Source: Massilia agilis (GTDB taxonomy: Bacteria; Pseudomonadota; Gammaproteobacteria; Burkholderiales; Burkholderiaceae_D). Taken from it: a stretch of 64,000 bases of DNA. The notes beneath the pieces were generated by a model that had not been told where the DNA came from, did not search any database, and worked only from the letters and a program-made list of their open reading frames with translations. The stretch is taken from the NCBI RefSeq assembly GCF_024756255.1, contig NZ_JANUHB010000001.1, forward strand, positions 372,001 through 436,000. Direction: 5' to 3'. Of the stretch, positions 59,028-64,000 are shown piece after piece. A program made the position numbers and the translations under genes. Each line of letters begins with the position of its first letter. Positions within the stretch are counted from its first letter, which is position 1.

Positions 59028-60203
59028 TTAGCTTGGTTTGATGCCGCGTTCGCCCAGCAGCTCGCGCGCGATGATCAGCTGCTGCACTTCGCTCGCGCCT
59101 TCGTAAATGCGCAGCGCGCGGATTTCGCGGTACAGGCTCTCGACCGGCTGCCCGCTCACCACGCCCAGCCCGCCGAACATCTGGAGCGCGCTGTCGATGA
59201 CCTGCTGCGCAGTCTCGGTCGCGGTCAGCTTGGCCATTGCCGCTTCCTTGGTCACACGCCGGCCCTGGTCGCGCAGCCAGGCCGCGCGGTAGGTCAGGAG
59301 CGCGGCCGCATCCACGCCGGTCGCCATCTGCGCCAGCTTGGCCTGCGTGAGCTGGAAGTCGGCTAGCGTCTTGCCGAACATCTTGCGCGAGGCGGCGCGG
59401 GCCAGCGCTTCGTCCAGCGCGCGCCGAGCAAAACCGAGCGCCGCCGCCGCAACCGAGGTGCGGAACACGTCGAGCGTGGCCATGGCGACCTTGAAGCCCT
59501 GCCCTGGCGCGCCGATCAGGCGGCTCACCGGCACGCGGCAGCCGTCAAAGCGCAGGCGTGCCAGCGGGTGCGGCGCGATCACGTCGATGCGCTCGGCAAT
59601 CGCAAAGCCGGCCATGCCCGCGTCGACGATGAAGGCCGAGATACCGCGCGCGCCGGGCTGCTCGCCGGTGCGGGCAAAGACGACATAGAAATCGGCGATG
59701 CCGCCGTTGGAAATCCACGTCTTCTCGCCGTCGAGCACGTAGTCGTCGCCATCGCGCCGTGCTGCGCACTGCATCGCGGCCACGTCCGAGCCGGCTTCGG
59801 GCTCGGACAGCGCGAACGCGGCGATCGCCTCGCCGGCCGCCACGCGCGGCAGGTAGGCCTGCTTCTGCTCGTCGGTGCCGAACAGCGAGATCGCCCCGCT
59901 GCCCAGCCCCTGCATCGCGAACGCGAAGTCAGCAAGACCGCTGTGGCGGGCCAACGTCTCGCGCAACAGGCAGATGGCGCGCGTGTCGATCGCTTCGCCC
60001 ACGCCGCCGTAGCGCGTGCCGCCCACCGCATGGCGCAGCCAGCCGGCCTGGCCAAGGCTGCGCACCAGCGCACGGCAAGTATCGTCCACGCTGGCCCCGT
60101 GGTGTCCCGTCACGTTCGCCGCGGCCCAGGCGTCCAGCTCGCGCGCCAGCGCGGCATGGTGCGGCTCCAGGAAGGGCCAGTTGAGGTAGGCGGTATCGGC
60201 CAT
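59028..60203 (-). CDS. Acyl-CoA dehydrogenase
   Basis: A 391-residue FAD acyl-CoA dehydrogenase. Motifs: [52 protein letters not shown], and [18 protein letters not shown], where the Glu of YEGAS is the usual catalytic base. Its ATG overlaps the hydratase stop by one base (TGATG). Electrons go to ETF and so to an ETF-QO like the one at the left edge. The substrate is probably a cyclic CoA ester of the same operon. Confidence 0.92.
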   Translation of the reverse strand: MADTAYLNWPFLEPHHAALARELDAWAAANVTGHHGASVDDTCRALVRSLGQAGWLRHAVGGTRYGGVGEAIDTRAICLLRETLARHSGLADFAFAMQGLGSGAISLFGTDEQKQAYLPRVAAGEAIAAFALSEPEAGSDVAAMQCAARRDGDDYVLDGEKTWISNGGIADFYVVFARTGEQPGARGISAFIVDAGMAGFAIAERIDVIAPHPLARLRFDGCRVPVSRLIGAPGQGFKVAMATLDVFRTSVAAAALGFARRALDEALARAASRKMFGKTLADFQLTQAKLAQMATGVDAAALLTYRAAWLRDQGRRVTKEAAMAKLTATETAQQVIDSALQMFGGLGVVSGQPVESLYREIRALRIYEGASEVQQLIIARELLGERGIKPS

Positions 60204-61057
60204 CAGTCGCCCTCGAATTGCGGTTTTTCCTTTGCCACGAATGCGTGGTAGGCGCGGTGGAAGTCGTTGGTCGCCATGCAGATCGCCTGCGCCTGCGCCT
60301 CGGCCTCGATGGCCTCGTCCACGCCCATGTTCCATTCCTGCTGCAGCATCTTCTTGGTCATCCCATGCGCGAACGTGGGACCGGCGGCGAGCGAAGCCGC
60401 AAAGCCCTGCGCGTCGGCCAGCAAGGTGTCCGGCGCGCACAGGCGGTTGAAGAAGCCCCAGCGCTCGCCCTCCTCGCCGCCCATGCTGCGCCCGGTGTAC
60501 AGCAATTCGGAAGCGCGGCCCTGCCCGATCACGCGCGGCAGCAGCGCGCACGCGCCCATGTCGCAACCGGCCAGGCCCACGCGGGTGAACAGGAAGGCGG
60601 TCTTGCTGCGCGCGGTGCCAAAGCGGATGTCCGAACCCAGCGCCAGCATGGCGCCCGCGCCCGCGCACACGCCGTCGATGGCGGCAATGACCGGCTGCGG
60701 ACAGGCGCGCATGGCCTTGACCACGTCGCCGGTCAGGCGCGTGAACGCGAGCAGGCCCGGCATGTCGAGCTTCGTCAACGTGCCGATAATTTCGTGCACG
60801 TCGCCGCCCGAGCAGAAGTTCCCGTCCGCGCCGGCCAGCACCACGGCCTTGACGTCGTCGGCGTAGGCAAGCTCGCGGAACAGGTCGCGCAGCTCGGTAT
60901 AGGATTCGAAGGTGAGCGGATTCTTGCGCTCGGGCCGGTTCAGGGTCAGCGTGGCCACGCCGGCCGCGACGGTGAAGAGGAAGTGGCGGGCGTGGTAGCC
61001 GCCCAGGTTGGTGCGGTTGCCGGGCAGCTCGTGCGGTTCGCCTGCAAGGTATCGCAT
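60203..61057 (-). CDS. Enoyl-CoA hydratase/isomerase family protein
   Basis: A 284-residue crotonase. The oxyanion-hole strand is [17 protein letters not shown] and the second is [39 protein letters not shown] replaces the common catalytic Glu region with an Asp-containing motif. Crotonases of this type act on ring CoA esters in box/abm-type pathways. It starts 19 bp after the monooxygenase gene. Confidence 0.92.
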   Translation of the reverse strand: MRYLAGEPHELPGNRTNLGGYHARHFLFTVAAGVATLTLNRPERKNPLTFESYTELRDLFRELAYADDVKAVVLAGADGNFCSGGDVHEIIGTLTKLDMPGLLAFTRLTGDVVKAMRACPQPVIAAIDGVCAGAGAMLALGSDIRFGTARSKTAFLFTRVGLAGCDMGACALLPRVIGQGRASELLYTGRSMGGEEGERWGFFNRLCAPDTLLADAQGFAASLAAGPTFAHGMTKKMLQQEWNMGVDEAIEAEAQAQAICMATNDFHRAYHAFVAKEKPQFEGD

Positions 61058-61076
61058 GTGGTCTCCTGTCAGATAA

Positions 61077-63464
61077 TCATCCCTCGAGCAGCCGCGCCGC
61101 GATCTGCTGCGGACTCAAGCCGCTGTTCGCGGCGGCCAGCTGGCGTTCGCGTTCGAGGTTGCGTTCGAGCTGCAGCTTGGCCGCGCGGTACTGCTTCGGC
61201 CAGGGCAAGTCGGTATAGCCGATGCGCGCGCTCTCGGTCAAGGTCCAGGCCGGGTTGGCCAGGTGCGGGCGCGCCACCGCGCACAGGTCGGCGCGGCCAG
61301 AGGCGATGATGCCGTTGGCGTGGTCCGCCTCGTAGATCGCGCCCACCGCAATGGTCGGGATGCCGGCCTCGTTGCGGATGCGGTCGGCGAACGGGGTCTG
61401 GAACATGCGTCCGTACACCGGCTTCTCCTGCTTGGACACCTGGCCGGACGAACAGTCGATCAGGTCGGCCCCGGCCTGCTTGAACAGCCGCGCCACCTCG
61501 ACCGCGTCGCTTGGGGTGATGCCGCCGTCAACCCAGTCGTGCGCCGAGACGCGCACGCTGATCGGCAGGTGCTGCGGCCACGCGGCGCGCACCGCGGCGA
61601 ACACTTCGAGCGGATAGCGGCAGCGGTTCTCGAGCGAGCCGCCGTAGGCGTCGACCCGCCGGTTGGTGAGCGGCGAAATGAAGCTCGACAGCAGGTAGCC
61701 GTGGGCGCAGTGCAGCTCCAGCCAGTCGAAGCCCGCCTCGGCCGCCGCCCGCGCCGCGCGCACGAAGTCGGCCTTGATACGCTCCATGTCCTCCAGGCTC
61801 GCCTCGCGCGCGACCTGCGACACGCCCTCGATGTACTGCTGGCTCGATGCCGATACCAGCGGCCAGTTGTCCGCTTCCAGCGGCTGGTCGATGCCGTCCC
61901 ACGCGCGGCGGGTCGATCCCTTGGCGCCGGCATGGCCGAGCTGGATGCCGATCGCGGCATCGGTGTTGGCATGGACGTAATCGACGATGCGTTTCCACGC
62001 CGCCGTGTGCTCGCGCGTGTACATGCCCGGGCAGCCAGGCGTGATGCGCGCGTCGGCCGAGACGCAGGTCATCTCGGCCATCACCAGCGCCGCGCCGCCG
62101 AACGCGCGTGCGCCCAGGTGCATCAGGTGGTAGTCGCCCACCAGCCCGCCTTCGGCCGAGTACTGCGCCATGGGCGAGACCACGATGCGGTTCTTGAGCA
62201 CCACGCCGCGCACCTTGAACGGGGTGAGCATGGGCGGGATGCTGCGGCTGGTCGCCGGCACCGGCAGGCCGGCCTGGGCGTAGGCGCGCGCGGCGATCCA
62301 TTGCTCCACGCGTTCGACGTAGGCCGGGTCGCGCAGGCGCAGGTTCTCGTGCGACAGGCGCTGGCTGCGCGTGAGCAGCGAATATGCAAACTGCTCCGCT
62401 TCCATGGCCGTGTAGCGGCGCACGTTCTCGAACCACTCCATCGAATTGCGGGCCGCGCTTTGCAGCTTGAGCACCTCGACCGCGCGCGCCTGCTGGTAGG
62501 CGGCCAGCACCTCGTCCAGCGCACCGCCGCGGCCAAAGCAGCGCGCCAGTTCGATCGCGTCTTCCAGCGCGAGCTTGGTGCCCGACCCGATCGAAAAGTG
62601 CGCGGTGTGCGCCGCATCGCCCATCAGCACGAACGGCACGCGGCGCCCGCCGATGCTGTTCCAGTGCACCCACGCGCGGCAGGCAATGCGCGGAAAGCGG
62701 ATCCACATGGCCGAACCGCGCAGGTGCGATGCGTTGGCCATCAGCGGCTGCCCGTCGAGGTAGCGCGCAAACAGCCGTTCGCAAAAGGCGATGGCCTGCG
62801 GCTGCTCCATCTCGTCCAGTCCTGCCGCGCGCCAGACTTCCTCGGGCGTCTCCACGATGAAGGTGGACGTGTCGCCGTCGTACTGGTAAGCGTGCGCCTG
62901 GAACCAGCCGTGCGGCGTCTCTTCAAAGGCAAAGGTAAAGGCGTCGAACTTCTTCTTTGTGCCGAGCCAGACAAAGCGGCAGTGGCGAGCGTCCACGTCG
63001 GGCTGGTAGGTGGCGGCGTAGCGGTTGCGAATGCGGCTGTTGATGCCGTCGCTGGCGATCACCAGGTCCGCGTCGTACTGCGTGGCGATGGCCTGGTCGT
63101 CCTGCACATCGGTCTCGAACACGAGCTGCACGCCCAGTTCTTCGCAGCGCTGCTGCAGGATGTTCAACAGGCGCTTGCGCCCGATCCCGCAAAAGCCGTG
63201 GCCGCCGGAAGTCACGGTGCTGCCCTTGAAGTGCACGTCGATGTCGTCCCAGTGATTGAACGACTGCAGGATCGAGCGCGCGGTGGGCTCGTCGGCGGCA
63301 ACCAGGTTGCCCAGCGTCTGGTCCGAGAACACCACGCCCCAGCCGAATGTGTCATACGGGCGGTTGCGCTCGATGACCGTGATGTCGTGTGCCGGGTCCT
63401 GCTTTTTCATCAGCAGCGCGAAATACAGGCCGGCCGGCCCGCCCCCAACGCACACGATTTTCAT
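61077..63464 (-). CDS. Bifunctional FAD monooxygenase/OYE-type reductase (2-aminobenzoyl-CoA or salicylyl-CoA type)
   Basis: A 795-residue fusion. Residues 1-400 are a flavoprotein monooxygenase ([54 protein letters not shown]). Residues about 410-785 are an Old Yellow Enzyme-type reductase ([52 protein letters not shown]). This is the architecture of 2-aminobenzoyl-CoA monooxygenase/reductase from Azoarcus evansii and of proteins labelled salicylyl-CoA 5-hydroxylase. It hydroxylates and partly reduces the ring. GGGGA precedes the ATG. It is the first gene of a four-gene operon; no CoA ligase is in the window. Confidence 0.93.
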   Translation of the reverse strand: MKIVCVGGGPAGLYFALLMKKQDPAHDITVIERNRPYDTFGWGVVFSDQTLGNLVAADEPTARSILQSFNHWDDIDVHFKGSTVTSGGHGFCGIGRKRLLNILQQRCEELGVQLVFETDVQDDQAIATQYDADLVIASDGINSRIRNRYAATYQPDVDARHCRFVWLGTKKKFDAFTFAFEETPHGWFQAHAYQYDGDTSTFIVETPEEVWRAAGLDEMEQPQAIAFCERLFARYLDGQPLMANASHLRGSAMWIRFPRIACRAWVHWNSIGGRRVPFVLMGDAAHTAHFSIGSGTKLALEDAIELARCFGRGGALDEVLAAYQQARAVEVLKLQSAARNSMEWFENVRRYTAMEAEQFAYSLLTRSQRLSHENLRLRDPAYVERVEQWIAARAYAQAGLPVPATSRSIPPMLTPFKVRGVVLKNRIVVSPMAQYSAEGGLVGDYHLMHLGARAFGGAALVMAEMTCVSADARITPGCPGMYTREHTAAWKRIVDYVHANTDAAIGIQLGHAGAKGSTRRAWDGIDQPLEADNWPLVSASSQQYIEGVSQVAREASLEDMERIKADFVRAARAAAEAGFDWLELHCAHGYLLSSFISPLTNRRVDAYGGSLENRCRYPLEVFAAVRAAWPQHLPISVRVSAHDWVDGGITPSDAVEVARLFKQAGADLIDCSSGQVSKQEKPVYGRMFQTPFADRIRNEAGIPTIAVGAIYEADHANGIIASGRADLCAVARPHLANPAWTLTESARIGYTDLPWPKQYRAAKLQLERNLERERQLAAANSGLSPQQIAARLLEG

Positions 63465-63495
63465 TGTTCATCCCCTGTTTGTAGTCATCAGGAAT

Positions 63496-63524
63496 ATTAC
63501 ATGGATAACTAGTTTAGGTGTCAA
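63496..63524 (-). promoter_or_regulatory. Sigma-70 promoter of the aminobenzoyl-CoA-type operon
   Basis: Minus strand TTGACA (63519-63524), 17-bp spacer, TGTAAT (63496-63501); 32 bp before the monooxygenase ATG. Confidence 0.75.
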
Positions 63525-63547
63525 CTAAGACCGCGCTTCAATTGAAG
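63510..63547. promoter_or_regulatory. Candidate operators over the operon promoter
   Basis: TAGTT-N8-AACTA (63510-63527) covers the -35 element, and a perfect 12-bp palindrome CTTCAATTGAAG (63536-63547) lies just upstream of it. Either could bind a MarR-, TetR- or LysR-type regulator. Confidence 0.45.
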
Positions 63548-63568
63548 GACGGGATTTTCTTAATTTAG

Positions 63569-63574
63569 TACAAT
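63569..63574 (+). promoter_or_regulatory. Possible -10 of the aminotransferase
   Basis: TACAAT, 72 bp before the aminotransferase ATG; no good -35 at 16-18 bp spacing. Confidence 0.3.
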
Positions 63575-63646
63575 CCGGAAACCCGCCGTGCCGGGCTTGA
63601 GGTCAGGAAAAAGCCCGAATCATCAAACACTTATCGTTAATGCAAG

Positions 63647-64000
63647 ATGAAAATCTCCAACCGTATTGCCTCTTCCCGACCGCTCGCCACCACTGCCATG
63701 CACGGCCGCGTGGAAACGCTGCGGAACCAGGGTGAGTCGGTGATCGATTTTTCGATCGCCATTTCACACTTCCCGGCGCCGAAACCGGTGCTTGACGCGG
63801 TCGCCCAGGCAGTCGAGCGCGAGCGCACCATGCCTTACACCAGCGTGGTCGGCGCCCTGCAGGTGCGCGAGCACCTGCGCGAGAAGCTGCGCAAGGAGAA
63901 CGAGATCGAAGCCGGCAGCGAGGAGATCATCGTCACCTGCGGCGCCAAGCAGGCGCTGTACGAGTCGCTGTACGTGATGACCGACCCGGGCGATGCGGTC
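63647..64000 (+). CDS. Class I/II pyridoxal-phosphate aminotransferase, N-terminal part
   Basis: The first 118 codons of a fold-type I aminotransferase running off the right edge. The N-terminal arm is RIASSRPLATTAMHGRVETL; VIDFSIAISHFPAPKPVLDA parallels the usual I.L..G.P.F.TP..V; PYTSVVGALQVREHLREKLR and IIVTCGAKQALYESLYVM form the cofactor phosphate-binding region. Aspartate and aromatic aminotransferase-like proteins share these. It is divergent from the aminobenzoyl-CoA-type operon and may be linked to it, but the catalytic Lys is outside the window. Confidence 0.88.
   Translation, partial: MKISNRIASSRPLATTAMHGRVETLRNQGESVIDFSIAISHFPAPKPVLDAVAQAVERERTMPYTSVVGALQVREHLREKLRKENEIEAGSEEIIVTCGAKQALYESLYVMTDPGDAV

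Overview
The window is GC-rich (about two thirds G+C by eye) and densely coded. It looks like a chromosomal segment of a betaproteobacterium, most likely Oxalobacteraceae (Massilia, Telluria or Duganella type). This is inferred from a DUF3460 protein (a family I know mainly from Burkholderiales), complete RecBCD genes, a very long poly-HAMP hybrid kinase, and CoA-type aromatic catabolism genes. I saw no rRNA, tRNA, CRISPR array, prophage or insertion sequence.

Layout. 0-8 kb: 3' end of an ETF-ubiquinone oxidoreductase; a polar amino-acid ABC transporter (binding protein and permease, no ATPase beside them); small conserved proteins; a YfcE-type phosphoesterase; a YcbK-type murein-fold protein; an acetyltransferase; a sulfate-binding protein; and a PBP7-type endopeptidase. 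8-17 kb: recC-recB-recD, each pair joined by an ATGA overlap. 17-28 kb: signalling. It holds a CHASE-PAS hybrid kinase, a LuxI/RsaL-like/LuxR quorum-sensing module with the lasR-rsaL-lasI gene order, and a 1634-residue soluble hybrid kinase with about 15 HAMP units followed by a divergent CheR-like protein. 28-40 kb: GST, M1 aminopeptidase overlapping an internally duplicated secreted protein, a FAD amine oxidase overlapping glpD, a lipoprotein/OmpA-like pair, and an HD protein. 40-43 kb: a UvrD-family helicase with a possible LexA box, bracketed by two copies of a 143-bp element carrying three DnaA-box-like sites and a covarying hairpin.

43-53 kb: a small DnaJ-type zinc-finger protein, a split chromate transporter and S-formylglutathione hydrolase. 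These are followed by a stress island: Hsp20-Lon operon, HdeD-like protein, a second Hsp20 with a sigma-32-like promoter, phosphoribosyltransferase, SRPBCC protein and erythromycin-esterase-like protein. 53-58 kb: a fatty acid hydroxylase, a secreted trypsin-fold protease, and IorAB molybdenum hydroxylase. 58-64 kb: a four-gene operon (monooxygenase/OYE fusion, enoyl-CoA hydratase, acyl-CoA dehydrogenase, RidA) that fits aerobic 2-aminobenzoyl-CoA degradation. It has a clear sigma-70 promoter and faces the start of a class I aminotransferase.

Intergenic space carries two palindromic repeat families. One of them, GTAGGGTGGGC...GCCCACGCG, sits in five convergent gene junctions with compensatory stem changes, as expected for bidirectional terminators or REP-like elements. 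The strongest candidates for unusual biology are the complete las-like regulatory architecture, the DnaA-box/hairpin elements around uvrD, the poly-HAMP kinase with its CheR-like partner, and the two secreted or envelope proteins of unknown family (the duplicated protein and the lipoprotein/OmpA pair).
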